A stretch of DNA of 64,000 nt. It comes from Umezawaea beigongshangensis (GTDB lineage: Bacteria > Actinomycetota > Actinomycetes > Mycobacteriales > Pseudonocardiaceae). Under the pieces are notes generated by a model, which ran no database searches, had not been told where the DNA came from, and was given only the letters and a program-made list of their open reading frames with translations. Location of the stretch: positions 456,685 through 520,684 of the forward strand of contig NZ_JAEIOJ010000001.1 in NCBI RefSeq assembly GCF_016464305.1, given 5' to 3'. Shown piece after piece: positions 27,101 to 36,780 of this stretch. Position numbers and translations under genes: made by a program. Numbering within the stretch: the stretch's first letter is position 1; each line of letters opens with the position of its first letter.

Positions 27101-27816
27101 CAGTCGCTCGTCCCGGTCGGACCGGAGCGGGGGAACCCGTCCGGCGGTTCCTGCCCGCGCACCTCGGCCAGCAGCGTCGTCACCCGGTTCATCAGCAGGT
27201 CGGTCACCTCGTGCAGCAGGTCGGCGTCGGCGGTCCTGCCGCGGTGCGCCGACAGGTCGACGGGTTCGCCCACGACCGTCACCACGGTCTTGCGCGGCAG
27301 CGGGCGGAACCTCTTGCGGTAGTGGTCGTACACGTCGAGCGTGCCCCAGCGGGCGACCGGGATCACCGGCACGTCGTGGGCCAGCGCGAGCCGCGCCGCG
27401 CCCGTGCGGGACGGTCCCGGCCAGCCGTCGGGGTCGCGGGTGATCGTGCCCTCCGGGTAGATCACGACGACCTCGCCGCCGGCCAGCGACGCGTGGGCCG
27501 CCCGCAGGCTCTCGCCCGCGTCGGCCGTGCCCCGGTAGACCGGGATCTGCCGGCAGGCCCGCAGCAGCGCGCCCGCCACCGGGATCTTCCACAGGCCGTG
27601 CTTGCCCATGAAGTGCGGCACGCGGCCGTGGCCGTGGACGAGGAGTGCGTCGTAGAACGGGTCGAGGTGGGAGACGTGGTTGAGCACGAGCAGCGCTCCG
27701 CCCCGCGCGGGGACGCGGTGGGCGTGGTGCTCGCGACGCCGGGCCAGCGCGGCCGTGAGCACGTGGCAGGCCACCGCGACGAACCCGACCCAGAAGCCGC
27801 CCCTCTCGCGTTCCAC
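27100..27816 (-). CDS. plsC: 1-acyl-sn-glycerol-3-phosphate acyltransferase (PlsC-like)
   Basis: A 238-residue membrane-associated acyltransferase. It has the [11 protein letters not shown] motif (NHx4D box, residue ~47), [12 protein letters not shown], and [12 protein letters not shown] (PEGT block, ~residue 125). An N-terminal hydrophobic stretch anchors it ([19 protein letters not shown]). The GTG at 27816 was chosen because homologues begin close to this point. First gene of the operon with gpsA; divergent from cofC. Confidence 0.9.
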   Translation of the reverse strand: MERERGGFWVGFVAVACHVLTAALARRREHHAHRVPARGGALLVLNHVSHLDPFYDALLVHGHGRVPHFMGKHGLWKIPVAGALLRACRQIPVYRGTADAGESLRAAHASLAGGEVVVIYPEGTITRDPDGWPGPSRTGAARLALAHDVPVIPVARWGTLDVYDHYRKRFRPLPRKTVVTVVGEPVDLSAHRGRTADADLLHEVTDLLMNRVTTLLAEVRGQEPPDGFPRSGPTGTSD

Positions 27817-27898
27817 CCGATCCCCCGCTCGTCGTCGCCCGCTCGCCGGTGGAGTCTTCACCGGTGGCCCCGGCCAGGTCCAGCCGAGATCGGGGAGT

Positions 27899-28555
27899 AT
27901 GGCGTCCGTGCGTTCAGACGTGGATCTGGTGGTGCCGGTCAAGACACTGGACCGGGCGAAGTCGCGACTGCTCGGCGCGGCGGACCGCGGCGCGGGCGAC
28001 CCCGTCGCGCACGCGACCCTCGCGCTGGCCCTCGCGCTGGACACGATCGGGGCCGCCGTGCGCGCCACCCGCGTGCGGTCGGTGATCACCGTCACGTCCG
28101 ACCCGATCGTGAGAGCCGAGCTCGCCGCGCTGGGCGTCGAGACGGTCGAGGACCCCGTTCCGTCCGGGCTGAACGAGGCGCTGCGGCACGGCGCCGCGGT
28201 GCTGCGCGCCCGCGACCCCGGCTCGGTCGTCGGCGCGCTCCAGGCCGACCTGCCCGCGCTGCGCCCCGCCGAGCTGGACGACGCCGTCGCGCGCGCCGGT
28301 GGCCGCAGGGCGTTCTGCCCGGACCGGCAGGGCACGGGCACGGTGCTGCTGCTCTCGGCGCGCGGCGGGGACCTCGATCCGCGCTTCGGCGTCGGCTCGG
28401 CCGCGGCGCACGGCGCGGACGCGCACCTGCTCGCGGGGCACTGGCCGTCGCTGCGGACCGACGTGGACACCGCGGCCGACCTCGACGCGGCCGGCGCGCT
28501 GGGCCTGGGCCCCCGCACCTCCGCGCTGTGCGCCGCGGCCTGCGCGCGGCGCTGA
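27899..28555 (+). CDS. cofC: 2-phospho-L-lactate/phosphoenolpyruvate guanylyltransferase (CofC/FbiD)
   Basis: F420 biosynthesis: activates phospholactate, or phosphoenolpyruvate as shown for mycobacterial FbiD, with GTP. The 218-residue nucleotidyltransferase has [18 protein letters not shown] at the N-terminus, [17 protein letters not shown] (metal-binding D) mid-protein and [18 protein letters not shown]. The neighbour order gpsA-cofC-ppk equals Rv2982c-Rv2983-Rv2984. GGGGAG sits very close to the ATG, so the GTG nine bases on is an alternative start. Confidence 0.93.
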   Translation: MASVRSDVDLVVPVKTLDRAKSRLLGAADRGAGDPVAHATLALALALDTIGAAVRATRVRSVITVTSDPIVRAELAALGVETVEDPVPSGLNEALRHGAAVLRARDPGSVVGALQADLPALRPAELDDAVARAGGRRAFCPDRQGTGTVLLLSARGGDLDPRFGVGSAAAHGADAHLLAGHWPSLRTDVDTAADLDAAGALGLGPRTSALCAAACARR

Positions 28556-28562
28556 GTACGGT

Positions 28563-28847
28563 GTGACCGTGCCAGAGCGGACAGTGCCGGAGCAGACCGT
28601 CCCCGAGCAGACCGTCCCCGAGCAGACCGTCCCCGAGCAGACCGTGCCGGAGCGGACCGTGCCGGCCACCGTCAGCGCCTTCCACCCCGACGGTTCCGCG
28701 GTCGTGCTGCGGGACGACGGGCTGCTGGTGGACGTCGACGCCGCCGCGGTGCGCCTCGGCGGCTGGCGCTTCCTGCGTCCCGGCCAGCGGGTCCGGCTCC
28801 TCGGCGAGCCGGGAGAACCGGTCCGGAAGGTGGCTCCGCCCTGCTGA
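28563..28847 (+). CDS. Small protein with VPEQT repeats and a short beta-barrel-like domain
   Basis: A 94-residue ORF (GTG 28563) 7 bp after the cofC stop. The first ~30 residues are six VPE[RQ]T pentapeptides. The remaining ~60 (TVSAFHPDGSAVVLRDDG then LRPGQRVRLLGEPGEPVRKV) look like a small OB/S1- or cold-shock-like beta barrel, but the cold-shock RNA-binding motifs KGFGFI and VFVH are missing. Similar short proteins accompany cofC/ppk in actinobacteria (from memory). The function is unknown. The repeat may be an extension gained at the start codon. Confidence 0.68.
   Translation: MTVPERTVPEQTVPEQTVPEQTVPEQTVPERTVPATVSAFHPDGSAVVLRDDGLLVDVDAAAVRLGGWRFLRPGQRVRLLGEPGEPVRKVAPPC
28569..28658 (+). 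repeat. Six in-frame 15-bp repeats at the start of the small gene
   Basis: Six units of consensus GTSCCSGAGCAGACC. Three consecutive units (28599-28643) are identical, indicating recent expansion. Related to the repeats at 20276-20350 and, more distantly, 24954-25017. Confidence 0.92.
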
Positions 28848-28917
28848 GAGGGTGTAGTTCATCTCCCCGTCGTCCCAGTTCGGCGCGATTCAGCGCATCG
28901 TGGGCGACAATGGCCGG

Positions 28918-31188
28918 GTGAGCACGGAGAACAACGACGAGCAGGGGACTCCTCCCGCGAGGGTCCGTCGAACGAGGACCTCCACCGCCGCGGCAGGGAG
29001 CCGACGGGCACCCCGCGCGGCGTCCCGTCGCAGTTCCAACCCGAAGCCCGAACCGGAGCCCGGGCAGACCGAGTCGCACCGGTCGATCCCGGCCGCTCCC
29101 CCGGCGGTGACGGTCGAGCACGATCCCACCGCCGACCTGCCCGACGACCGGTACTTCAACCGGGAGCTGTCCTGGTTGGACTTCAACGCCAGGGTGCTCG
29201 CGCTCGCCGAGGACTCCTCCCAGCCGCTGCTGGAGCGGGCGAAGTTCCTGGCGATCTTCGCGTCGAACCTCGACGAGTTCTACATGGTCAGGGTCGCCGG
29301 GCTGAAGCGCCGCGACGAGACCGGTCTGTCCGTGCGCAGCGCGGACGGGCTCACGCCGCGCGAGCAGCTCGCCAACATCGCCAAGCGCACCCAGGAACTC
29401 GTCGAGCAGCACGCGCGCACGTTCCTGGAACAGATCCGCCCCGGTCTGGAGGAGCACCGGATCAGCCTCGTGACGTGGGCCGATCTCACCGACTTCGACC
29501 GCGCGCGGCTGTCCACCTACTTCACCGCCCAGGTCTTCCCGGTGCTCACGCCGCTGGCGGTCGACCCCGCGCACCCGTTCCCCTACATCTCCGGGCTGTC
29601 GCTGAACCTCGCCGTCACCGTGCGCGACCCCGAGGGCGGCCGCGAGCGCTTCGCGCGCCTGAAGGTGCCGGACAACGTGCCGCGCCTGGTGCGGGTGGAG
29701 GCCGACCGCGCCAGCGGCTCCGCGACGTTCCTGCCGCTGGAGGAGCTGATCGCCGCGCACCTGAGCCACCTGTTCGCCGGCATGGAGATCCTGGAGTGCC
29801 ACGCCTTCCGGGTCACCCGCAACGCCGACCTGGAGGTCGAGGAGGACCGCGACGAGGACCTCCTCAAGGCCCTCGAACGCGAACTGGCCCGCCGCCGCTT
29901 CGGTCCGCCGGTGCGGCTGGAGGTGGCCGACGACATGACCGAGCACATGCTGGAACTGCTGCTGCGGGAGATGGAGGTCGACCCGCACGACGTGGTCCAG
30001 GTGCCCGGTCTGCTCGACCTGTCGTGCCTGTGGCAGCTCTACGGCATCGACCGCAAGCAGCTCAAGGACCAGCCGTTCGTCCCGGCGACGCACCCGGCGT
30101 TCGGGGAGCGGGAGACGCCCAAGAGCATCTTCGCGACGCTGCGCGAGGGCGACGTGCTGGTGCACCACCCCTACCACTCGTTCTCCACGAGCGTGCAGCG
30201 CTTCATCGAGCAGGCCGCCGCGGACCCGAACGTGCTGGCGATCAAGCAGACGCTCTACCGCACCTCCGGCGACTCCCCCATCGTCGACGCCCTGATCGAC
30301 GCCGCCGAGGCGGGCAAGCAGGTCGTGGCTCTGGTGGAGATCAAGGCGCGCTTCGACGAGCAGGCCAACATCACCTGGGCCCGCACGCTGGAGAAGGCCG
30401 GCGTGCACGTCGTCTACGGGCTGGTGGGCCTCAAGACGCACTGCAAGACCTCGCTGGTGGTGCGGCAGGAGGGCTCGACCATCCGCCGCTACTGCCACAT
30501 CGGCACCGGCAACTACAACCCGAAGACGGCCCGGCTGTACGAGGACATCGGCATCCTGACCGCGGAGCCGGCGATCGGCGCCGACCTGACGGACCTGTTC
30601 AACGTCCTCACCGGCTACGCGCGCCAGGACGACTACCGCAGCCTCCTCGTCGCCCCGCACGGCGTGCGCCGCGGCATCGTGGAGCGCATCGAGCGGGAGA
30701 TCGAGCACGCCCGCGCCGGCCGCCCCGCCGGTGTGCGGATCAAGGTGAACTCGCTCGTCGACGAGCAGGTGATCGACTCGCTGTACCGGGCGTCGCAGGC
30801 CGGTGTGCCGGTGCACGTCGTGGTCCGCGGCGTGTGCACGCTCAAGCCCGGCATCCCCGGTCTGAGCGACAACGTCCACGTGCGCTCGGTCCTCGGCCGG
30901 TTCCTGGAGCACTCGCGGGTGTTCCACTTCGTCGGCTCCGGCGAGCACTGGATCGGCAGCGCGGACATGATGCACCGCAACCTCGACCGCCGGGTGGAGG
31001 TCCAGCTCAGGGTGACCGATCCGAAGCTCACCACGCGGCTGGACGAGATGTTCGACTCCGCGCTGGAGCCGTCCACGCGCTGCTGGGTGCTGCGCACGGA
31101 CGGCGAGTGGGAGCCGTCGCCGTCCAACGGCGCCAGGGTCAGGGATCACCAGGTCGCGCTGCTGCGCAAGTACGGCGCTTCGGGCTGA
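28918..31188 (+). CDS. ppk: Polyphosphate kinase 1
   Basis: Reversible polyphosphate synthesis from ATP. 756 residues from GTG 28918 (a GTG six codons upstream is the alternative). A ~70-residue Arg/Pro/Ala-rich, presumably disordered N-terminal extension precedes the core, which starts at [16 protein letters not shown]. Catalytic histidine regions are [16 protein letters not shown] and [20 protein letters not shown] (autophosphorylated His). The C-terminus has the second PLD-like domain with [22 protein letters not shown] (quoted in pieces: [19 protein letters not shown]). mutT1 follows 7 bp later. Confidence 0.97.
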   Translation: MSTENNDEQGTPPARVRRTRTSTAAAGSRRAPRAASRRSSNPKPEPEPGQTESHRSIPAAPPAVTVEHDPTADLPDDRYFNRELSWLDFNARVLALAEDSSQPLLERAKFLAIFASNLDEFYMVRVAGLKRRDETGLSVRSADGLTPREQLANIAKRTQELVEQHARTFLEQIRPGLEEHRISLVTWADLTDFDRARLSTYFTAQVFPVLTPLAVDPAHPFPYISGLSLNLAVTVRDPEGGRERFARLKVPDNVPRLVRVEADRASGSATFLPLEELIAAHLSHLFAGMEILECHAFRVTRNADLEVEEDRDEDLLKALERELARRRFGPPVRLEVADDMTEHMLELLLREMEVDPHDVVQVPGLLDLSCLWQLYGIDRKQLKDQPFVPATHPAFGERETPKSIFATLREGDVLVHHPYHSFSTSVQRFIEQAAADPNVLAIKQTLYRTSGDSPIVDALIDAAEAGKQVVALVEIKARFDEQANITWARTLEKAGVHVVYGLVGLKTHCKTSLVVRQEGSTIRRYCHIGTGNYNPKTARLYEDIGILTAEPAIGADLTDLFNVLTGYARQDDYRSLLVAPHGVRRGIVERIEREIEHARAGRPAGVRIKVNSLVDEQVIDSLYRASQAGVPVHVVVRGVCTLKPGIPGLSDNVHVRSVLGRFLEHSRVFHFVGSGEHWIGSADMMHRNLDRRVEVQLRVTDPKLTTRLDEMFDSALEPSTRCWVLRTDGEWEPSPSNGARVRDHQVALLRKYGASG

Positions 31189-31195
31189 GGGAACA

Positions 31196-32149
31196 GTGGG
31201 CCACGAGGAACGGGACGTGATCCGGGCGTCCGGTGGGGTGCTGTGGCGCGAGCGCGCCGCGGGCGGGATCGAGACGGCCCTGGTGCACCGGCCGCGCTAC
31301 GACGACTGGTCGCTGCCCAAGGGCAAGCTCGACACCGGGGAGACCGCACCGGCGGCCGCGGTGCGCGAGATCGCCGAGGAGACGGGTTTCCACGCCGTTC
31401 TCGGCCGGTACCTCCAGCGCGTCGACTACTTCGTGCGCGGGGTGCCCAAGGTCGTGGACTACTGGTCGGCGCGGGCGTGCTCCGGCGCGTTCGCGGCGAA
31501 CGACGAGGTGGACCAACTGCGCTGGCTGTCGCCGGAGGAGGCCTTCCCGCTGCTGAGCCACTCGCACGACCGCGAGGTGCTGGCGGCGTTCACGGCGCTC
31601 CCGGCCGACCTCGCGACGGTGCTGCTGGTGCGGCACGCCAAGGCGGGCAAGCGGGAGAACTGGCACGGCGACGACGACCTGCGCCCGCTCAGCTCCGCCG
31701 GGTGGCGACAGGCCGAGGCGGTGCGGGAACTGCTGCCGCTGTTCGGCGTGACCCGTGTGCACGCCGCGCCGCGGCTGCGCTGCGTGCAGACCGTGCGGGG
31801 CGCCGCGGACGACCTGGGCGTGCCCGTGCTGCGCGAACCGCGCCTCTCCGAGGAGGGTTACTGGCCGGATCCGGACGCGGGTCTGGTGCGATTCCTGGAG
31901 ATCGTGCGCGGCGGCGGCGTTTCCACCGTGTCGAGTCAGGGCGGGGTGATTCCCGCTCTGGTGGGATCGCTGGCGGACATGAGCGGACTGCGGACGGGCG
32001 AGGTGCACTCGAAGAAGGGCAGCGCGTGGGTGCTGTCGTTCACCCGTCCTTCCGCGCCCTGGTCCACTTCGGATTCCGCGTCGACGTGGCCGAAGCTGGT
32101 GGCCGCGCACTACCTGGCGAGCCCGCTGCCCGCCCCGGTACCCCGCTGA
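31196..32149 (+). CDS. mutT1: MutT1-type Nudix hydrolase fused to a histidine phosphatase
   Basis: A 317-residue two-domain protein. The Nudix domain (1-~145) has the box GKLDTGETAP...REIAEETGF. The C-terminal SixA-like histidine phosphatase (~150-300) has the RHG-type motif LLVRHAKAGKRENWHGDDDL. Mycobacterial MutT1 (Rv2985) hydrolyses 8-oxo-dGTP/GTP and diadenosine polyphosphates; the same architecture suggests the same role. The GTG start lies 7 bp after ppk, so they are cotranscribed, as in mycobacteria. Confidence 0.95.
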   Translation: MGHEERDVIRASGGVLWRERAAGGIETALVHRPRYDDWSLPKGKLDTGETAPAAAVREIAEETGFHAVLGRYLQRVDYFVRGVPKVVDYWSARACSGAFAANDEVDQLRWLSPEEAFPLLSHSHDREVLAAFTALPADLATVLLVRHAKAGKRENWHGDDDLRPLSSAGWRQAEAVRELLPLFGVTRVHAAPRLRCVQTVRGAADDLGVPVLREPRLSEEGYWPDPDAGLVRFLEIVRGGGVSTVSSQGGVIPALVGSLADMSGLRTGEVHSKKGSAWVLSFTRPSAPWSTSDSASTWPKLVAAHYLASPLPAPVPR

Positions 32150-32327
32150 GGGCCTTTCACACTCTCAGCGGGCAATTCGACGGCGAATTCGCGGCATCCC
32201 CGAGCGCATCGCGCGCGCCGGGCGAGAGCACGACGGGTGGGACGCGTCACCTCTCCCGGCGTGCGCCGGGAATTCGCCGTCCGCGGCGGCGGGCGAGCGG
32301 TGGTCGGTTTCCCCTTCAGACGTGAAA

Positions 32328-32369
32328 CGCCCGCTGTGCCGGAACGCGTCCGTTCCGGTACAGCGGGCG
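32328..32369. terminator. Terminator between mutT1 and hup
   Basis: 19-bp stem with one G-T pair (32328-32346 with 32351-32369) and a 4-nt loop, between convergent mutT1 and hup. Confidence 0.85.
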
Positions 32370-32400
32370 CAGTTGCGCTTCAGCGAGCTGAAGCGGCGGT

Positions 32401-33165
32401 TCACTTCTTCTTGGCCGCAGCCGTCCTCCGTGCCGCGGGCTTCGCAGCCGCGGTCGTGGTGGAGGCGGCCTTCGCCGCCGCCGGCTTGGCCGCCGCCGAA
32501 GCGGTCGCCTTCGCCGTGGACGCGCGCTTGGCGGCCGGCTTCGCAGCCGGGGTCGCCTTCGCGGCCGGGGTCGCCTTCGCGGCGGGCTTGGCGGCGGTGG
32601 TCTTCGCCGCGGTCGCCTTGGTGGCGGTCGCCTTCGTCGCCGTCGCCGTCGACGCCTTGGCCGCCGGCTTGGCCGCCGCTGCCGCGGTGGTCTTGCGGGC
32701 CGGAGCCTTGGTGGCGGCAGCGGCCGTCGTGCGCGCGGTGGTGCTGCGCGCAGTGGTCGCACGCGTGCCGGCGGCACGCGTGGTGGTGGTGCTGCGAGCG
32801 GCCGGAGCCTTGGTCGCGGCGGCCGGCTTGGCCGCCGCGGCCGCACGAGCGGACGCGGCCGGCTTGGCGGCGGCCACCCTCGGCAGCTTCTTGGCACCGC
32901 TGACGACGTCCTTGAACGTCGAACCGGCGCGGAAGGCGGGCACGTTGGTCTTCTTGACCTTCACGGTCTCACCGGTGCGCGGGTTGCGCGCGGTGCGAGC
33001 CGCGCGGGCGCGCTTCTCGAAGACGCCGAAGCCCGTGATGTTGACCTTCTCGCCCTTGTGGACGCTGCGGACGATGACGTCGACGAGACCGTCGACCGCC
33101 ACTGCCGCGTTCTTCTTGTCGCCAAGGCGCTCGGCGAGCGCCTCGATGAGCTGGGCCTTGTTCAC
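32401..33165 (-). CDS. hup: HU-family DNA-binding protein with Lys/Ala-rich tail
   Basis: A 254-residue nucleoid protein. Residues 1-~95 are a complete HU domain ([50 protein letters not shown]). Residues ~96-254 are a low-complexity tail of AKPAA, ATKA and TTAAK motifs resembling the histone H1-like tail of mycobacterial HupB (Rv2986c) and Streptomyces HupS. The tail likely compacts DNA and is a known site of acetylation in relatives. Its coding DNA is internally repetitive, so length may vary among strains. Confidence 0.96.
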   Translation of the reverse strand: MNKAQLIEALAERLGDKKNAAVAVDGLVDVIVRSVHKGEKVNITGFGVFEKRARAARTARNPRTGETVKVKKTNVPAFRAGSTFKDVVSGAKKLPRVAAAKPAASARAAAAAKPAAATKAPAARSTTTTRAAGTRATTARSTTARTTAAAATKAPARKTTAAAAAKPAAKASTATATKATATKATAAKTTAAKPAAKATPAAKATPAAKPAAKRASTAKATASAAAKPAAAKAASTTTAAAKPAARRTAAAKKK

Positions 33166-33343
33166 CGTCAGTCCCTCCCAGGACGCTCACGGCCCTAGTC
33201 GGGCCGACTGCACGCCACGGTAAGCCCATGTGAAGGGAAATTCCAATCGCCACGCCAGATTTTTCGTTGGGGTGTGGGCAATTGTGCCCCGTCGAGGGAC
33301 TGAATCGGCTGGAAGGGGGCCGGGTGATGGGTCCGGTGGCCTT

Positions 33344-33374
33344 GCGGATTCCCCCTGCGAGAAGGGGAATCCGC
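33344..33374. terminator. leuCD terminator
   Basis: Perfect 11-bp stem GCGGATTCCCC/GGGGAATCCGC with a 9-nt loop, 10 bp downstream of the leuD stop on the minus strand. Confidence 0.8.
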
Positions 33375-33384
33375 TGGCCCCCGA

Positions 33385-33987
33385 TCAGCTCGCCGGAACC
33401 GGATCGGTGGTCGGCAGCCAGCTCTTCCGCCGCGACTCGAACTCGCCGATCTCGTCGGCGTGGCGCAGCGTCAGCGCGATGTCGTCGAGCCCTTCCAGCA
33501 GGCGCCAGCGGGTGTAGTCGTCGATCTCGAAGGGGGCGGTGAACTCCTTGGCGCGAACCGTCTTCGCCGCCAGGTCGACCGCGACCTCCGTGCCCGGCTC
33601 GTTCTCCAGCAGCTTCCAGAGCAATTCGACGTCCGACTGCGACAGCTGGGCGGCGAGCAGACCCTGCTTACCGGAGTTCCCCCGGAAGATGTCCGCGAAT
33701 CGGGACGAGAGGACCACCCGGAAGCCGTAGTCCATCAGCGCCCAGACGGCGTGCTCGCGAGACGAGCCGGTGCCGAAGTCGGGTCCCGCGACGAGCACGC
33801 TGCCCGCCCGGAAGGGCTCCTGGTTGAGCACGAACTGCTCGTCGTTGCGCCACGCGGCGAACAGGCCGTCCTCGAACCCCGAGCGGGTGACCCGCTTGAG
33901 GTAGACGGCCGGGATGATCTGGTCGGTGTCCACGTTGGACCGCCGCAGCGGCACCCCGACACCGGTGTGGGTGGTGAAGGCATCCAT
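33385..33987 (-). CDS. leuD: 3-isopropylmalate dehydratase small subunit
   Basis: Small subunit of the leucine-pathway isomerase. 200 residues beginning [27 protein letters not shown]. The substrate-recognition loop [14 protein letters not shown] is near residue 72. ATG at 33987 is 14 bp after the leuC stop. Forms a LeuCD heterodimer. Confidence 0.98.
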   Translation of the reverse strand: MDAFTTHTGVGVPLRRSNVDTDQIIPAVYLKRVTRSGFEDGLFAAWRNDEQFVLNQEPFRAGSVLVAGPDFGTGSSREHAVWALMDYGFRVVLSSRFADIFRGNSGKQGLLAAQLSQSDVELLWKLLENEPGTEVAVDLAAKTVRAKEFTAPFEIDDYTRWRLLEGLDDIALTLRHADEIGEFESRRKSWLPTTDPVPAS

Positions 33988-34001
33988 GTCTGCTGGTCCT
34001 C

Positions 34002-35417
34002 TCAGGCGTGAGCGCTGATCAGGTCTTCGGGCGAGGAGAGCGTGCCGCGCACGGCCGTGGCCGCGGCGACGAGCGGGGACACCAGGTGGGTCCGGCCGCC
34101 CTTGCCCTGCCTGCCCTCGAAGTTGCGGTTCGAGGTCGAGGCGCTGCGCTCCCCCGGCGCGAGCTGGTCGGGGTTCATGCCCAGGCACATCGAGCACCCC
34201 GCCTGCCGCCACTCGGCGCCGGCGGCGAGGAACACCTCGTGCAGCCCCTCCGACTCGGCCTGCGCGCGCACGCGCATCGAACCGGGCACCACGAGCATCC
34301 GCACGCCGCTGGCCACCCGCTGGCCCCTGAGCACGTCCGCGGCGGCCCTGAGGTCCTCGATGCGGCCGTTGGTGCAGGACCCCAGGAACACCGTGTCGAC
34401 GCGGATGTCGCGCAGCGGCGTGCCCGGCTCCAGCCCCATGTAGGCCAGCGCCTTCTCCGCGGCCACCCGCTCGTTGTCGTCGCCGATCGCCTCCGGGTCG
34501 GGGACGGACGCGCTCAGCGGCAGGCCCTGTCCCGGGTTCGTCCCCCACGTGACGAACGGCGTCAGCTCGTCGGCGTCGACGAACACCTCCGCGTCGAACA
34601 CGGCGTCGTCGTCGGTGCGCAGCGTCTTCCAGTGCTCCACGGCAGCGTCCCAGTCGGCACCGGTGGGCGCGTGCGGGCGGCCCTTCACGTACTCGAAGGT
34701 CGTCTCGTCCGGCGCGATCATCCCGGCGCGGGCGCCCGCCTCGATCGACATGTTGCAGATCGTCATGCGCGCTTCCATCGACAGCCCGGCCAGCGCCGTG
34801 CCCCGGTACTCCAGGACGTAGCCCTGGCCGCCGCCGGTGCCGATCTTCGCGATGACGGCGAGGATCACGTCCTTCGCGGTGACACCGGGACGCAGCGTGC
34901 CGTCGATGGTGATGGCCATCGTCTTGAACGGGCGCAGCGGCAGCGTCTGCGTCGCCATGACGTGCTCGACCTCGGAGGTGCCGATGCCGAAGGCGAGGGC
35001 GCCGAACGCGCCGTGCGTGGACGTGTGGCTGTCGCCGCACACCACGGTCATGCCCGGCTGGGTGAGGCCGAGCTGGGGACCGACGACGTGCACGATGCCC
35101 TGCTCCACGTCGCCCATCGGGTGCAGCCGCACGCCGAACTCGGCGCAGTTGCGGCGCAGCGTGTCGACCTGGGTGCGCGACACCGGGTCGGCGATCGGCA
35201 GGTCGATGCCGATCGTCGGCACGTTGTGGTCCTCGGTCGCGATCGTCAGGTCGGGACGGCGGAGCGCGCGGCCCGCGAGCCGGAGCCCGTCGAACGCCTG
35301 CGGGCTGGTGACCTCGTGGAGCAGGTGGAGGTCGATGTAGAGCAGGTCGGGCTCAGCGCCACTGCCGTGACGCACGACGTGCGCCTCCCACACCTTCTCC
35401 GCGAGCGTGCGGCTCAT
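34002..35417 (-). CDS. leuC: 3-isopropylmalate dehydratase large subunit
   Basis: Fe-S aconitase-family subunit converting 2- to 3-isopropylmalate. 471 residues. The three cluster cysteines are recognisable in [14 protein letters not shown] and in [13 protein letters not shown]. The N-terminus is [15 protein letters not shown] and the [21 protein letters not shown] motif is conserved. It heads the leuCD operon. A palindrome at 35498-35516 lies 81 bp upstream in the divergent promoter with the IclR gene, the expected operator. Confidence 0.98.
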   Translation of the reverse strand: MSRTLAEKVWEAHVVRHGSGAEPDLLYIDLHLLHEVTSPQAFDGLRLAGRALRRPDLTIATEDHNVPTIGIDLPIADPVSRTQVDTLRRNCAEFGVRLHPMGDVEQGIVHVVGPQLGLTQPGMTVVCGDSHTSTHGAFGALAFGIGTSEVEHVMATQTLPLRPFKTMAITIDGTLRPGVTAKDVILAVIAKIGTGGGQGYVLEYRGTALAGLSMEARMTICNMSIEAGARAGMIAPDETTFEYVKGRPHAPTGADWDAAVEHWKTLRTDDDAVFDAEVFVDADELTPFVTWGTNPGQGLPLSASVPDPEAIGDDNERVAAEKALAYMGLEPGTPLRDIRVDTVFLGSCTNGRIEDLRAAADVLRGQRVASGVRMLVVPGSMRVRAQAESEGLHEVFLAAGAEWRQAGCSMCLGMNPDQLAPGERSASTSNRNFEGRQGKGGRTHLVSPLVAAATAVRGTLSSPEDLISAHA

Positions 35418-35497
35418 CGCTTCTCCCCGTTCGGGTTTCGATCTCGTTCGTCTGCGGGAGCGGGCTCTCCGGGAACCGGGCCCCCGATACGTCTGGA

Positions 35498-35516
35498 CTT
35501 CCCAGATAGCGGGAAG
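35498..35516. promoter_or_regulatory. Candidate NdgR/LtbR operator in the leuC-iclR divergent promoter
   Basis: 19-bp inverted repeat CTTCCC-N7-GGGAAG with the core TCCC-N6-CGGGA. It lies 13 bp before the IclR gene start and 81 bp before leuC. The same core occurs twice upstream of leuB (48140-48158, 48227-48245). Confidence 0.65.
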
Positions 35517-35529
35517 TTAGTATCGCGCT

Positions 35530-36231
35530 GTGGGACAGCATAGCGGGATCGGCGTCCTGGACAAGGCTGTGGCCGTGTTGAACGCCGTCGCGAAGGATCC
35601 GTGCGGGCTCGCGGAGTTGTGCAACCGGACCGGTCTGCCGAGGGCGACCGCGCACCGGTTGGCCGTGGGCCTGGAAGTGCACCGGTTGCTGCGACGGGGT
35701 TCGGACGGGCGCTGGCGTCCAGGTGCGGCACTGGCGGAGTTGGCCGGCGGGGCGACGGACCCGCTGCTGGACGCGGCGTCGTCCGTGCTGCCGCGGCTCC
35801 GCGACATCACGGGCGAGAGCGTGCAGCTCTACCGGCGGGACGGGATCCAGCGGATCTGCGTGTCCTCGGCCGAGCCGCCGAGCGGTCTGCGGGACACCGT
35901 GCCGATCGGGGCGCGCTTGCCGATGACGGCGGGTTCGGGGGCGAAGGTGCTGGCGGCGTGGGCCGACCCCGCGACGCAGCGCTCGGTCCTGACGGAGGCG
36001 GTCTACGGCGAGCGGACGCTGCTGGAGGTGCGCCGCCGGGGCTGGGCCCAGAGCGTCGCCGAGCGCGAGCCGGGAGTGGCGAGCGTCTCGGCCCCGGTGC
36101 GGGACAGCACGGGCACCGTGGTGGCGGCGATCAGCGTCTCGGGCCCCGTGGACCGCATGGGCAGACGTCCGGGGGCGAGATGGGCGGCCGACCTGCTGGC
36201 CGCAGCAGAAGCCCTCCAATCCCGCCTCTAG
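35530..36231 (+). CDS. ndgR: IclR-family regulator, NdgR/LtbR type
   Basis: A 233-residue IclR protein. The N-terminal winged helix (GIGVLDKAVAVLNAV, LPRATAHRLAVGLEVHRLL) is followed by an effector domain from ~70 (SVQLYRRDGIQRICVSS, RLPMTAGSGAKVLAAW). Orthologues divergent from leuCD include Streptomyces NdgR and Corynebacterium LtbR, which control leuCD and leuB and respond to branched-chain metabolism; Rv2989 has the same position. Autoregulation through the 35498-35516 palindrome is likely. Confidence 0.92.
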   Translation: MGQHSGIGVLDKAVAVLNAVAKDPCGLAELCNRTGLPRATAHRLAVGLEVHRLLRRGSDGRWRPGAALAELAGGATDPLLDAASSVLPRLRDITGESVQLYRRDGIQRICVSSAEPPSGLRDTVPIGARLPMTAGSGAKVLAAWADPATQRSVLTEAVYGERTLLEVRRRGWAQSVAEREPGVASVSAPVRDSTGTVVAAISVSGPVDRMGRRPGARWAADLLAAAEALQSRL

Positions 36232-36248
36232 CAAAAGCAGAAGCCCGA

Positions 36249-36281
36249 CGAAGGCCACAGGACAAAGTCCTGTGGCCTTCG
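36249..36281. terminator. Terminator of the IclR gene
   Basis: Perfect 15-bp stem CGAAGGCCACAGGAC/GTCCTGTGGCCTTCG with an AAA loop, 17 bp after the stop. Confidence 0.88.
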
Positions 36282-36449
36282 CAACATTCACGGCAAGCCG
36301 CCCCGCCAAACCCCAAACCCCACCACTCAGCACCCAAAGCCCCACCACCGGTACGCGAACCGCCAACTCCCGGCACCAGAACCACCACCTCGCGACGCAA
36401 AGGCAAGCGGCGATGCCGAACGAGCAGCGATGCCGAAGGCGAGCCCACC

Positions 36450-36507
36450 GGGGGGGTGCAGGGGGGCGGAGCCCCTCCTGCCTGGGGGTTCGGGGGCTCG
36501 GCCCCCG
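36450..36507. repeat. REP-like GC-rich intergenic element
   Basis: A 58-bp G-run/C-run element. One hairpin is AGGGG...CCCCT (36460-36476); a second is CGGGGGC-TCG-GCCCCCG (36491-36507). The core GGGGGGTGCAGGGGGGCGGAGCCCC resembles (from memory; quoted here as GGGGTGCAGGGG then GCGGAGCCCC) an intergenic element widespread in actinomycete genomes. The flanking 36282-36449 is C/A-rich on the plus strand and shows no gene. Confidence 0.6.
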
Positions 36508-36520
36508 ATGTGACATGCGA

Positions 36521-36555
36521 AAGAGCCGCGACTCGCAGTGCGAGTCACGGCTCTT
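36521..36555. terminator. Terminator of the tRNA transcript
   Basis: 15-bp stem with one mismatch (36521-36535 with 36541-36555), 10 bp downstream of tRNA-Glu on the minus strand, followed there by TTTCGC. Confidence 0.75.
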
Positions 36556-36564
36556 CCAGCTCTG

Positions 36565-36637
36565 TAGCCCCGATGGGATTCGAACCCACGCTACCGCCTT
36601 GAGAGGGCGGCGTCCTAGGCCGCTAGACGACGGGGCC
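36565..36637 (-). tRNA. tRNA-Glu (anticodon CUC)
   Basis: A 73-nt cloverleaf: acceptor GGCCCCG/CGGGGCT, anticodon stem CCGCC/GGCGG with loop CTCTCAA giving anticodon CTC (reads GAG), and T-arm GGTTCGAATCC. CCA is not encoded. Same strand as, and 71 bp downstream of, tRNA-Gln. Confidence 0.97.
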
Positions 36638-36708
36638 CTAGGTACTACCTCTGTCTTCAGTTTTTCTTGCCCCGGTAGCTTACCATACTGCTTTTTCTAC
36701 CGTTGCAG

Positions 36709-36780
36709 CTGGGGTACCAGGACTCGAACCTAGACTAACTGAACCAGAATCAGTCGTGCTGCCAATTACACCATACCCCA
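36709..36780 (-). tRNA. tRNA-Gln (anticodon CUG)
   Basis: A 72-nt cloverleaf: acceptor TGGGGTA/TACCCCA, anticodon stem ACTGA/TCAGT with loop TTCTGGT giving anticodon CTG (reads CAG), T-arm with GGTTCGAGTCC, and discriminator G. CCA is not encoded. Probably cotranscribed with tRNA-Glu. In actinobacteria it is expected to be first glutamylated by the nondiscriminating GltX encoded 1 kb away, then amidated by GatCAB. Confidence 0.97.

Noticed and set aside
32401-32890. Apparent repeat array within hup considered as CRISPR or mobile element
   Set aside because: It is the coding sequence of the Lys/Ala tail; units are irregular and in frame, with no spacers.
36282-36449. C/A-rich stretch considered as a small gene
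   Set aside because: All frames are low-complexity Pro/Thr/His-rich with no ribosome-binding site.
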